Shown here: positions 1 to 6,812 of the stretch, in pieces | Position numbering within the stretch: position 1 is the first letter of the stretch | How the letters are laid out: each line of letters starts with the position of its first letter | Source of the DNA: Clostridiaceae bacterium | GTDB lineage: Bacteria > Bacillota > Clostridia > DSM-8532 | NCBI GenBank assembly: GCA_012727625.1 | Contig: JAAYGP010000151.1 | Coordinates: 1-22,632 of the forward strand | Direction: 5' to 3' | Length of the DNA stretch: 22,632 nt | Notes under the pieces: generated by a model | What the model was told of the DNA's origin: nothing | What the model saw: only the letters and a program-made list of their open reading frames with translations | The model's database searches: none | Position numbers and translations under genes: made by a program

Positions 1-345
1 GTCCATGAGATGTCAATGATGATGTCCATCGCGCTCAGGTTTATTCCGACGCTGATGGAGGAAACCGACAGGATTATCAAGGCTCAGGCCTCAAGGGGAG
101 CAGATTTTGATACGGGAAACTTTTTTGAAAGGGCAAAAAGTTTTATACCCGTATTAATTCCCCTGTTTGTCAGCGCCTTTAAAAGGGCAGAGGAGCTGGC
201 AACAGCAATGGAATCAAGATGTTACAGGGGTGGCATTGGCCGTACCAGAATGAAACAACTTGCATTTACCGACGTGGACGTTAAAATAAGTTTGTTTTTG
301 GGCGCGTTTATGATTATATTTATTCTTTCCGCCTTTGTCATATGA
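1..345 (+). CDS. ecfT: ECF transporter transmembrane subunit EcfT (C-terminal part, 5' end outside window)
   Basis: This is the C-terminal end of the transmembrane coupling subunit of an energy-coupling-factor vitamin/metal importer. The frame is open from base 1, so the start lies upstream. Two short Ala-Arg-Gly type signatures that couple EcfT to its ATPases are visible: QASRGAD at about residues 29-35 of the visible part and a related ESRCYRGG about 40 residues later. A hydrophobic stretch (FLGAFMIIFILSAFVI) ends the protein, as is usual for the family. It probably closes an operon with the ATPase genes upstream; its substrate cannot be told from this piece. No clear terminator follows. 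In the 208 bases to the next gene I see only a weak hairpin (489-511) without a T-run. Confidence 0.85.
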   Translation, partial: VHEMSMMMSIALRFIPTLMEETDRIIKAQASRGADFDTGNFFERAKSFIPVLIPLFVSAFKRAEELATAMESRCYRGGIGRTRMKQLAFTDVDVKISLFLGAFMIIFILSAFVI

Positions 346-553
346 TTATTTTAAAAAGACAAGAACGCTGAAACCTTTTTAATAAATATTATGCTCCTTG
401 TATACCAGGAACACAAAGGGGAAACCATTGTAGTGCAGCGGTTATTCATTGAATATAAAAAATGGACAATAACAATGGGTATGAACAACAGCCATTAAAG
501 CTTGATGGTTGCCTTAAAAAATAAGATTAATAATTTCAACAGGGAGAAACCAA

Positions 554-1159
554 ATGAGTGAGCATTATTATACAGAAAAACCGGCATCGGGTATCAGGGA
601 AAAAGAGTTTACCGAAACAATCAGAAACAAAACGCTGTCATTTGTGTCAGTCAGCGGGGTTTTTGCATTCGGGAGCCGGATTGACAAGGTTTCACGGCTT
701 TTATTAGAGAACTTTATTCCGTCGGGGAAAAGCTGTCTTGATATTGGCTGCGGTTACGGCGCGATAGGCTTATTCTGCAAAGCTTTGCATCCTCAGATAG
801 TTCTTACCATGACTGATATAAACGAAAGAGCCGTTGCTTATGCGGTTAAAAACGCCGAACGTAACAAACTTTACGCGAAAGTATTAAAAAGCGATTTATA
901 CGATGAACTAAATGACTGCCTGTTTTGGGATATAGTAACAAACCCTCCCATTTCAGCGGGGAAAAGTGTGGTTACACGTCTTATACAGGAAGCAAAATCC
1001 CATTTGCATCCCGGGGGAGCACTGTGGCTTACTGCCTTTCACAACAAAGGAGGCTCCACATACAAAAAAATAATGAACGAATCTTTCGGTAATGTGGAGG
1101 ATGTTACGAAGAAAGGCGGCATGCGTGTATACAAGTCCATATTACACTCATCAATCTGA
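554..1159 (+). CDS. Class I SAM-dependent methyltransferase, RsmC/YbxB-like
   Basis: A 201-residue small-domain methyltransferase (MTS family), probably acting on the N2 of a guanine in 16S rRNA like RsmC and B. subtilis YbxB. The SAM-binding motif I is LDIGCGYG (residues 62-69), an acidic ribose-binding loop is TDIN (87-90), and the catalytic-type motif is NPPI (130-133), typical of enzymes that methylate an exocyclic amino group of a base. The length fits the single-domain bacterial form that lacks the N-terminal pseudo-domain of E. coli RsmC. The start is supported by AGGGAG at 541-546. It stands alone; the next gene is about 400 bases away. The rRNA target is inferred from family membership. 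Confidence 0.8.
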   Translation: MSEHYYTEKPASGIREKEFTETIRNKTLSFVSVSGVFAFGSRIDKVSRLLLENFIPSGKSCLDIGCGYGAIGLFCKALHPQIVLTMTDINERAVAYAVKNAERNKLYAKVLKSDLYDELNDCLFWDIVTNPPISAGKSVVTRLIQEAKSHLHPGGALWLTAFHNKGGSTYKKIMNESFGNVEDVTKKGGMRVYKSILHSSI

Positions 1160-1178
1160 TCCGGTTAAGCCGGGAATC

Positions 1179-1198
1179 TACAGGTATTCTGTATTTTT
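1179..1198 (+). terminator. Weak terminator-like hairpin after the methyltransferase gene
   Basis: TACAG / CTGTA stem with a five-base loop, followed by five T. The stem is only 5 bp, so this is tentative; it touches the end of the repeat element that follows. Confidence 0.3.
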
Positions 1199-1330
1199 GC
1201 CCAAACAATCGGCTTGCTGATTCCCGCTTCTCCTTATACATTTCTAAGCTTCATTCAGCTAAAGTTTCTTTCTGTTGCGCAATATCTGACCTGATCAGTA
1301 ACTGTATTAAGGTGTGAACAGTAACCATTT
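1194..1330 (-). repeat. Dispersed intergenic repeat, copy 1 (reverse orientation, short form)
   Basis: Read on the minus strand this element begins with GTTACTGTTCACACC, runs through a CAGGTCAGATATTG block and ends with a GCAAGCCGATTGTTTGGGCA block. The first part is shared with 8618-8847 and 17550-17796; the second part matches, in the opposite relative orientation, the right half of the 17550-17796 copy at about 80 percent identity by eye. It fills most of the gap between the methyltransferase and znuA. Remaining bases 1331-1500 hold no gene that I can see. Confidence 0.65.
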
Positions 1331-1501
1331 TAACCTGAACAGCAAACCAGCCTATCTTCGCATGTCTTTGTACATTTCCGGGCTATTACAATAATATTTC
1401 CTTTATAGGATAATAACTGTAAAACAAAAACATTGACAAAACGGCAAAATCCCGACTCAATCAATTTTTAAAAATAATGTTTTATACAGCGGATAATGGG
1501 T

Positions 1502-1533
1502 TATAATATATATGCAAATGCGAATTATTTGCA
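1502..1533 (+). promoter_or_regulatory. znuA promoter -10 region and overlapping Fur/Zur-like inverted repeat
   Basis: A TATAAT (1502-1507) lies about 47 bases before the znuA start. Just downstream is TGCAAAT (1513-1519), seven bases, then ATTTGCA (1527-1533), a perfect 7-7-7 inverted repeat. Within it, TGCGAAT-T-ATTTGCA (1519-1533) is a 7-1-7 arrangement like Fur-family boxes, with one mismatch between the arms. Its place at the expected transcription start, ahead of zinc-uptake genes with a Zur-like gene downstream, suggests a repressor site. No good -35 is present. The operator role is an inference. Confidence 0.5.
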
Positions 1534-1553
1534 ATTACACGGGAGGTTAATTG

Positions 1554-2561
1554 ATGAAGCCGAAAACTATATATATTGCTATAATTATAATGATGGTTTT
1601 AGTCCTAAGCTCATGCAACTCAAGAAACACGGTACGGCCAGGTGGTGCCGGAAAGGTTTCAGTTTATACAAGCTTTTATATAATGTACGATTTCGCCGGA
1701 AAAATAGCCGGTGATAAGGCGGAAATCATTAATATGGTGCCATCGGGAGCTGAGCCGCACGATTGGGAACCCACACCAAAAGACATAGCAGGTCTTTATC
1801 ATGCGGATCTGTTTATATATAACGGGTGCGGAATGGAAGGCTGGGCAGATAAGGTTATTGAGTCTCTCAATAGCCCTGACCTTGCAGTCGTGGAAACATC
1901 AAGGAATATAAAAGCACGGAAAGCAGCTGAGCATGAACATAACCATAATCATGATCATGCCGGCGATCGATATCATGATCACGATCACGGTCATCTTGAG
2001 GAAAACAATTTGCATTCATGTGGAAAAGATGGTTATGACCCGCACGTCTGGCTTGATCCACAAAATGCAAAAATACAGATGGAAGCCATTAAAGACGGGT
2101 TGATTCAGGTGGATCCAACCAACAGGAAATACTATGAGGATAATTTTGAATTTTATGCAAGGAAACTTGATGATTTGGACAGGGCATACAAAAAGTCCGT
2201 TCAGGAGTTTACGCGCAGAGAGATTGTCGTGTCCCATGAGGCTTTTGGCTATTTATGCGATGCCTATGGACTTGTTCAGATTGCCATTGAGGGAATATCG
2301 GGCGAGTCCGAGCCTACTCCGGCTAAAATGGCGCAAATTATAAAGTTTGTGAAGGAAAATGATGTAAAAGTTATATTTTTTGAGGAACTGGCAAGTCCAA
2401 AGGTGGCTGAGACCATTGCCAGGGAAACCGGTGCAGTAACAGATAAGTTAAATCCTTTGGAGGGTTTGTCGGAGGAAGACCTTAAAGCAGGTAAGGACTA
2501 TTTTTCAGTTATGGAGGAAAACCTTGAAGCCTTGAAAAGAGCTTTAGGCCGGGTGGATTAA
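1554..2561 (+). CDS. znuA: Zinc ABC transporter substrate-binding lipoprotein ZnuA
   Basis: Captures extracellular Zn(II) and hands it to the ZnuB permease. The 335-residue protein has a lipoprotein signal (hydrophobic residues 5-18, lipobox LSSC, Cys21). Expected metal ligands are His69 (EPHDW), His164 (DPHVWLDP) and His228 (VVSHEAFG), with an acidic ligand likely in the DKLNPLEG segment near residue 303. Between ligands 1 and 2 lies the histidine-rich loop typical of zinc rather than manganese binders: nine His between 127 and 147. I place the start at ATG 1554, preceded by GGGAGG at 1541-1546; a TTG three bases earlier is less likely. The stop is two bases before znuC, so the genes are cotranscribed. 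Regulation by Zur is likely from the inverted repeat upstream. Confidence 0.93.
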   Translation: MKPKTIYIAIIIMMVLVLSSCNSRNTVRPGGAGKVSVYTSFYIMYDFAGKIAGDKAEIINMVPSGAEPHDWEPTPKDIAGLYHADLFIYNGCGMEGWADKVIESLNSPDLAVVETSRNIKARKAAEHEHNHNHDHAGDRYHDHDHGHLEENNLHSCGKDGYDPHVWLDPQNAKIQMEAIKDGLIQVDPTNRKYYEDNFEFYARKLDDLDRAYKKSVQEFTRREIVVSHEAFGYLCDAYGLVQIAIEGISGESEPTPAKMAQIIKFVKENDVKVIFFEELASPKVAETIARETGAVTDKLNPLEGLSEEDLKAGKDYFSVMEENLEALKRALGRVD

Positions 2562-2563
2562 AC

Positions 2564-3352
2564 ATGAATGAAATAATTAACGTAAAGGATCTTTCCTTTG
2601 CATATCAGGGTAAGCTGATACTTAAAGATGTCAGTTTTAAGATTGAAAAAGGTGATTTCACAGGAATTATAGGCCCCAATGGTGCCGGGAAAAGCACTCT
2701 TGTTAAGCTGCTGCTTAAAAGATTGACTCCGCTTAAAGGCAGCATTGAAATTTTTGGTGAAAATATTCAAAGCTTTGATCAATGGTCAAAAATTGGCTAC
2801 ATCTCCCAGAAAGCAAACAGTTTCATTGGCGGATTTCCTGCTACCGTGGAAGAAATTGTCGGAGCCAACCTTTCGGCAAAAACAGGTATTTTCAGAAAGA
2901 AAGCAAAGGAACATAAAGAACGTGTATATGAAGCGCTTGAAAAAGTGAATATGCAGGATTATGGGAAAAAACTTATCGGTCAGCTTTCAGGTGGTCAACA
3001 GCAAAGGGTTTTTATAGCCCGGGTCCTGGTGGCGGATCCGGAAATTATGATTCTTGATGAACCCACAGTGGGCATAGATATGAAGTCGGAAGAGGCTGTT
3101 TACTGTCTTCTTGCGCGGCTTAACCACGATCCTGGTATTACAGTTATTATGGTGACCCATGATATCGTTGCAATAACTGTGCATGCAAACAAGCTAATAT
3201 GCCTGGGAGAGCGTGGTATGCATGTTCACGATATTAACAACCCGATAACAGACGAAACCTTATCTGAAATCTACGGTTATAAAGTTCGTCTTCACAGTCA
3301 CAGCTGTCTTGACTGCAAATGCGACACAGAAAAGGAGGGGGCTGGTTGCTAG
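2564..3352 (+). CDS. znuC: Zinc ABC transporter ATP-binding protein ZnuC
   Basis: Cytoplasmic ATPase that powers zinc import. The 262-residue chain shows Walker A GPNGAGKST (37-45), a Q-loop around Gln82, the ABC signature LSGGQQ (141-146), Walker B IMILDEP (161-167) and the switch His199. It is somewhat longer than a minimal ZnuC because of a C-terminal tail (about 241-262) rich in metal-ligand residues: His244, His246, Cys248, Cys251, Cys253 and Cys262. Such a tail could bind zinc and modulate the transporter, but that is inference. It sits between znuA (2-base gap) and znuB, whose start overlaps its last codons, so the three are translationally linked. Confidence 0.93.
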   Translation: MNEIINVKDLSFAYQGKLILKDVSFKIEKGDFTGIIGPNGAGKSTLVKLLLKRLTPLKGSIEIFGENIQSFDQWSKIGYISQKANSFIGGFPATVEEIVGANLSAKTGIFRKKAKEHKERVYEALEKVNMQDYGKKLIGQLSGGQQQRVFIARVLVADPEIMILDEPTVGIDMKSEEAVYCLLARLNHDPGITVIMVTHDIVAITVHANKLICLGERGMHVHDINNPITDETLSEIYGYKVRLHSHSCLDCKCDTEKEGAGC

Positions 3353-4140
3353 AAATATTAAGATTTGAATTTATGCAGAATGCTTTTATTGTTGGAATTT
3401 TAATTGCCGTAATAATTCCGCTGATCGGTGTTATTGTGGTTTTGAGAAGGCTTTCACCAATAGGCGACGCCCTCTCCCATGTTTCCCTTGCAGGTGTGGC
3501 GGCAGGTCTTGCAGTAGGTTTTAACCCCATACTGGGCGCTCTTGTTTTTGCCGTAACAGCCGCCTTAAGCATTGAGCGTATAAGAAAATCCATTCCTGAA
3601 TACGCCGAGATGTCCACTGTTATAATAACATCATTGGGGGTTGGCCTTGCGGCTGTTTTTTCCGGATACGTCAGAAACGCAAATTTTAACAGCTTCCTTT
3701 TCGGGAGCCTTGTGGCGATAACGCCTTTTGAGCTTTACCTGGTTATTGGTTTGAGCGTTGTGGTTGTAGCTGTACTGTTTTTTATGTATAAAGCCTTGTT
3801 TTATATGGCATTTGATGAGGAATCCGCCACCCTGGCAGGAATTCCCGTAAAATTTGTGGGAACGGTGTTCACCATAATTACCGCTGTTGCCATATCAATA
3901 TCGGCCAGAGTTGTGGGAGCACTTGTTGTTTCATCAATTATGGTTCTTCCGGTTGCGGTTGCCATGCAGGTGGCAAAAAGCTTCAGACAGGTAACGGTAT
4001 TATCGGTGCTTTTTTCAGTTTTTTTTGTTGTGACAGGACTGTTTGTTTCCTATTATTTTGATCTGAAGCCGGGCGGAGCGATTGTAATAACAGGTGTTAT
4101 CACGCTGGCAGCAACGTTTTTGCTTAAAAAGGCAAAGTGA
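3346..4140 (+). CDS. znuB: Zinc ABC transporter permease ZnuB
   Basis: Integral membrane permease of the ABC-3 family. The 264-residue sequence is almost entirely hydrophobic, with roughly seven to eight predicted helices, and contains the family hallmark RRLSPIGDALSHVSLAGVA near residues 24-42. I choose the TTG at 3346 because an excellent AAAGGAGGGG (3331-3340) lies just ahead of it; the open frame extends back to an ATG at 3319, which lies before that site and deep inside znuC. A later ATG at 3373 is a weaker option. With the TTG start the gene overlaps the end of znuC by 7 bases. It completes the ZnuACB importer. Confidence 0.9.
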   Translation: MLEILRFEFMQNAFIVGILIAVIIPLIGVIVVLRRLSPIGDALSHVSLAGVAAGLAVGFNPILGALVFAVTAALSIERIRKSIPEYAEMSTVIITSLGVGLAAVFSGYVRNANFNSFLFGSLVAITPFELYLVIGLSVVVVAVLFFMYKALFYMAFDEESATLAGIPVKFVGTVFTIITAVAISISARVVGALVVSSIMVLPVAVAMQVAKSFRQVTVLSVLFSVFFVVTGLFVSYYFDLKPGGAIVITGVITLAATFLLKKAK

Positions 4141-4207
4141 ATCTGAAACTGAATAAATGCCCCAGCGCCATGATTTTATATGTTTTACAAAATAACCACA
4201 GGACATA

Positions 4208-4349
4208 TAAATTAACATAGAAAAAAATAAGATAAAGTTTCAATGCAGAGCTTTTGTTGTTTATGCGTATGTAAATTAACATAAAAGAGAAATAAGGCAA
4301 TGAAGCTAAGCCTTGATACTCCGTCAATAATAGTGCGTAAATTAACTTA
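4208..4349 (+). repeat. Three direct repeats of TAAATTAAC(A/T)TA in the zur leader
   Basis: The 12-mer TAAATTAACATA occurs at 4208-4219 and 4272-4283 and as TAAATTAACTTA at 4338-4349, spaced 64 and 66 bases. Each copy is followed by an A-rich stretch and then CAATG, so the unit looks like a degenerate duplication of the zur translation leader, or three binding sites about six helical turns apart. Which of these is correct cannot be decided here. Confidence 0.55.
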
Positions 4350-4372
4350 ATGGAGAAACAATGGGCTTGTCA

Positions 4373-4382
4373 GGGGGGGGGG
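4373..4382 (+). repeat. Run of ten G in the zur translation leader
   Basis: Ten consecutive G lie between upstream ATG codons (4350, 4361) and the likely zur start (4389). ATG 4361 has its own GGAG (4352-4355) and at present opens a 12-codon frame ending at TAA 4397-4399, overlapping the zur start out of frame. With nine G (or twelve) it would be in frame with zur and add about ten residues. The tract may be phase-variable, or its length may be a sequencing error. Confidence 0.6.
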
Positions 4383-4388
4383 AAAGAG

Positions 4389-4820
4389 ATGAAAACTAAA
4401 GATTACAGAAATGAGCTTAATGAAAAAGGCATGAAGTTTACCAGGCACCGATCCATGATACTTATGATTCTGGATAATGCTCCGAACCCTTTGAGTATTG
4501 AGGAAATTTTTCTGAAAATGAAGGAAAAGGGATCAAAGGTTAGCCTGTCAACGGTTTACAGAACGATGGAAGCCCTAACCGAAAATGAACTTGTTATAAG
4601 AACTGCTTTTATGGATGATAACCGCTCCCGGTACGAATATAACAGAAAGGTGCATAAGCATCTTCTTGTCTGCACCGGATGCAGCAGGACGGTATCGGTA
4701 GAGGACTGCCCTGTGGAAGAATATGCTGCTTCTTTGTGTTTCCGGGAGTGCTTTGAACTTACCGGGCACCGGATGGAAATATACGGTATATGCCCCGAGT
4801 GTAAAAGTAACGCAAAGTAA
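4389..4820 (+). CDS. zur: Fur-family metalloregulator, probably Zur
   Basis: A 143-residue Fur-family repressor. The N-terminal winged helix spans about residues 8-75, with the recognition-helix region STVYRTMEAL (54-63). The C-terminal dimerisation part has HKHLLVCTGC (His89, His91, Cys95, Cys98) and CPEC (Cys135, Cys138), together forming the structural four-cysteine zinc site. Position directly after znuACB on the same strand argues for Zur rather than Fur or PerR, but the family cannot be subtyped safely by eye. I chose ATG 4389, preceded by GGAAAGAG; an in-frame ATG at 4350 would add 13 residues (MEKQWACQGGGKE) unlike the family. The leader is unusual (G-tract and direct repeats). Confidence 0.85.
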   Translation: MKTKDYRNELNEKGMKFTRHRSMILMILDNAPNPLSIEEIFLKMKEKGSKVSLSTVYRTMEALTENELVIRTAFMDDNRSRYEYNRKVHKHLLVCTGCSRTVSVEDCPVEEYAASLCFRECFELTGHRMEIYGICPECKSNAK

Positions 4821-4867
4821 TTAAAGAGGGCCGTAATACCCGGCTCAGAGTAATTGACGCAGTATAC

Positions 4868-4908
4868 AAAAAAACACCTGAGACCCGTTGAAATCAAGGG
4901 GTTTCAGG
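4868..4908 (-). terminator. Intrinsic terminator on the minus strand, after the DoxX-like remnant
   Basis: Stem 4877-4886 / 4899-4908 (ten pairs, one a wobble) with a 12-base loop. On the minus strand the stem is followed directly by TG and seven T (A-run 4868-4874 on the plus strand). It points toward zur, so it ends the minus-strand DoxX transcript and may also stop readthrough from the left less well. Confidence 0.7.
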
Positions 4909-5019
4909 CAGAATGGGACACGCGCTTTCACTGTTGTGAATAGGGATATTAAGTTGCGGGGGTCTTCTTATTTACTGGTGTAAAATCGGTTTAATTTTTC
5001 TGTTTCTTACAAAATACCT

Positions 5020-5349
5020 CTACTGCCGCATAAGATATGGCATAATAAAGTAATCTCCGCCAAAGGATTTGCCAGCGTCGGCAAACATGGCATTCTGAGC
5101 CGGAATCAGCCAATATGTTTCAGGATACATTCCTGTTGACAGCAGGAAGTTTACATTCATGCCCAGTGCAACAACAGCGGCGGGGATGGTAAAGATTCCA
5201 AAAAAGAAGGCCAACCCTAAGTCAACCTCGGCTATCACGATTAAATACTGGAACAGCATTGGATATGGAAGTATGAACTTTTCCGCAATCCAGGCATACC
5301 AGTCTGGGGTATTGTCGGTTATAATCCTGAACACTTCACGCCCTCTTCT
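5020..5349 (-). pseudogene. DoxX-like membrane protein, 3' half only
   Basis: Reading on the minus strand, the last 105 or so codons encode a DoxX/TQO-small-subunit-like membrane segment: a short amphipathic part (DWYAWIAEKFILPYP), a helix with an acidic residue (LIVIAEVDLGLAFFFGIF), a helix ending MNVNFLLSTG, and a C-terminal helix. Upstream of about 5349 the frame stays open to 5541, but those residues (Arg/Phe-rich, antisense to the FMN-binding gene) are not DoxX-like. The first helix or two of the family are therefore missing. The terminator at 4868-4908 is suitably placed behind the stop. Family assignment is by hydrophobic pattern and motif resemblance, so is moderate. Confidence 0.55.
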
Positions 5350-5379
5350 GTAACGGAAGCGGAGGAACCTGCATCGTGA

Positions 5380-5688
5380 GCTTTTCCTGAAGACATCCGC
5401 GGCGCATACAGTATAGTAAAAGTCGAAATTAAGGACGGAAAAATTGCCCAGGCTGAATTTTTGCAGTATAATGCTGATGGGACCCTTAAAGACGAAAATT
5501 ATGGAAAAGAATCCGGGGATGAGAACTACCAGAAAGCACAAAACGCTTTAAAGAGCTCAGAACAATATACCAAAAAATTGGTTGAAACTCAGAATGTAGA
5601 CAAGGTTGACGCAGTCTCCGGAGCAACCAGTTCATGGAATCAATTTAAGGAAGCTGCAAAGAACGCTTTGGCAAAGGCTAAAAAATAA
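5380..5688 (+). pseudogene. FMN-binding (flavinylated) redox protein, N-terminus lost
   Basis: The frame encodes the C-terminal FMN_bind domain: YSIVKVEIKDGKIAQAEFLQ, then a charged stretch and the flavin-attachment motif DAVSGATSS, whose Thr normally receives FMN from ApbE through a phosphoester bond. No signal peptide or lipobox precedes it: the in-frame TGA at 5377-5379 interrupts the frame, and before about 5350 the plus strand is antisense to the DoxX remnant. ATG 5461 lies inside the domain and is not a credible start. Related clostridial proteins are exported lipoproteins that move electrons outside the membrane; this copy is probably dead. It ends 36 bases before the polyprenyl synthase gene, so the two were likely one operon. 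Confidence 0.7.
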
Positions 5689-5724
5689 AAAGCCTCGGAC
5701 TTAATTTATACAAGGAGCAAAAAA

Positions 5725-6683
5725 GTGTGGGAGCTGTATCCTGAAGTTAATGAGAAAATCAAACAAGTTGAAGTTATTATTTCAGAAAGCCTTAAATCCA
5801 GAAGTAAGCCTTTTGAGGCTTTGCTTCTGGATCTTTCAGTAACCGGCGGTAAAAAGCTGAGGCCCGCATTGACAATACTCGCATCCGGCTTTGGAAAGGT
5901 GTGGGACAACAAAGTGCTGAAGGCGGCTGCAGGAATTGAAATTCTCCATATGGCCACCCTTGTTCATGATGATATTATTGACGGTGCCGGGTTACGCCGT
6001 GGAAAACCGACTATAAACAGACTTCACGGGGATAAAATGGCCGTATATATGGGGGACTTTCTTTTAACCCGGGCAGTTATGCTTTTATCAAAAACGCTGC
6101 CGAAGGAAAGACTTGACAGAATCGCCAGCGGCATAAAATCTGTTTGTGAAGCCGAGGTTGAGCAGTTTTACAGCCGGTTTAACCTGGATATATCCCTAAC
6201 TACGTATTTAAAAGAATCAGCAGAAAAACTGCCTCCATTTTTGCTTTTTCATGCTCTGAGGGAGCGTTTTTGTCAAAATGTAAGGAAGATCACTTAAAAA
6301 AGCTTACAAAGCTTGGATATTATTACGGAATGGCGTTTCAGATTCGGGACGATATTCTGGATTTAACAGGAGATTCCAAAAAAACCGGAAAGCCTGAAGG
6401 AAACGATATTAAGGAGGGCGTGATAACCCTTCCATTAATTCTGGCTTTACAAAAGAGTAAAGATTTTAAGGAAAACGTAAGAAATATTTTTTCCTCGGGT
6501 AATATGAGCAAGGAAGATATCAGGAGAATAACAGACCAGGTTAAAGTGCTGGGGGGTATTGCGGACGCCTGCGGCTGGGTTGAGCGCTATCTGGAAAAGA
6601 TACGGGATCTGATGGATTTCCTCCCCAACAGGCAGGCAAAAAAAATAATGGATGAAACCATAAGACAGTCTATAAGGTTTTGA
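5725..6683 (+). pseudogene. Polyprenyl diphosphate synthase with an internal -1 frameshift
   Basis: A trans-isoprenyl diphosphate synthase of about 319 residues if the shift is repaired, making the long prenyl tail of quinones or related lipids. Frame one has GGKKLRP (41-47) and the first aspartate-rich motif DDIID (82-86). Frame two has the second, FQIRDDILDLTG. Frame one leaves homology after residue 163 (TTYLK); the typical continuation RISRKTASIFAFSC appears in the -1 frame from 6213. The switch sits on T TTA AAA (6207-6213), a canonical -1 slippery heptamer, but loss of one A from the A-run explains it equally well, and the neighbouring genes are also broken. The start is GTG 5725 with AAGGAG at 5712-5717. 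Downstream reading as a separate gene from 6270 is not credible. Confidence 0.8.
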
Positions 6684-6740
6684 TGTTTATAGTAAGGCCT
6701 ATCTGCCAAAAAATAAAATAAATACCAATACTGTATAACT

Positions 6741-6765
6741 GCACAAAATTTGAATTTTGCTGTGC
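6741..6765 (+). terminator. Possible terminator hairpin between convergent genes
   Basis: An imperfect hairpin, CAAAATT / AATTTTG extended by GCA / TGC across a bulge, lies between the ends of the plus-strand prenyl synthase gene and the minus-strand 87-residue gene. T-runs are poor on both sides, so the call is tentative. Confidence 0.3.
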
Positions 6766-6812
6766 GGGTTTAAGTTTGTCAGCAGCTATTACAATACAGT
6801 GAAATAACAATG

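Noticed and set aside
1496..1714. Plus-strand ORF overlapping the znuA start
   Set aside because: It is out of frame with znuA, has no ribosome site and its product is unlike any protein; znuA itself is certain.
1930..2000. His-codon-rich low-complexity DNA as a tandem repeat
   Set aside because: It encodes the histidine loop normal for ZnuA and is explained by function.
5350..5541. N-terminal extension of the DoxX frame on the minus strand
   Set aside because: These codons are the exact antisense of the FMN-binding domain and are not DoxX-like; the open frame there is fortuitous.
5461..5688. A complete 75-residue FMN-binding protein starting at ATG 5461
   Set aside because: Family sequence (YSIVKVEIKDGKIAQAEF) continues upstream of this ATG in the same frame, and there is no ribosome site, so it is an internal methionine of a truncated gene.
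6270..6683. A separate 137-residue gene starting at ATG 6270
   Set aside because: It begins in the middle of the polyprenyl synthase fold without a ribosome site, and homology continues upstream in the same frame to 6213. It is the second half of the frameshifted gene.
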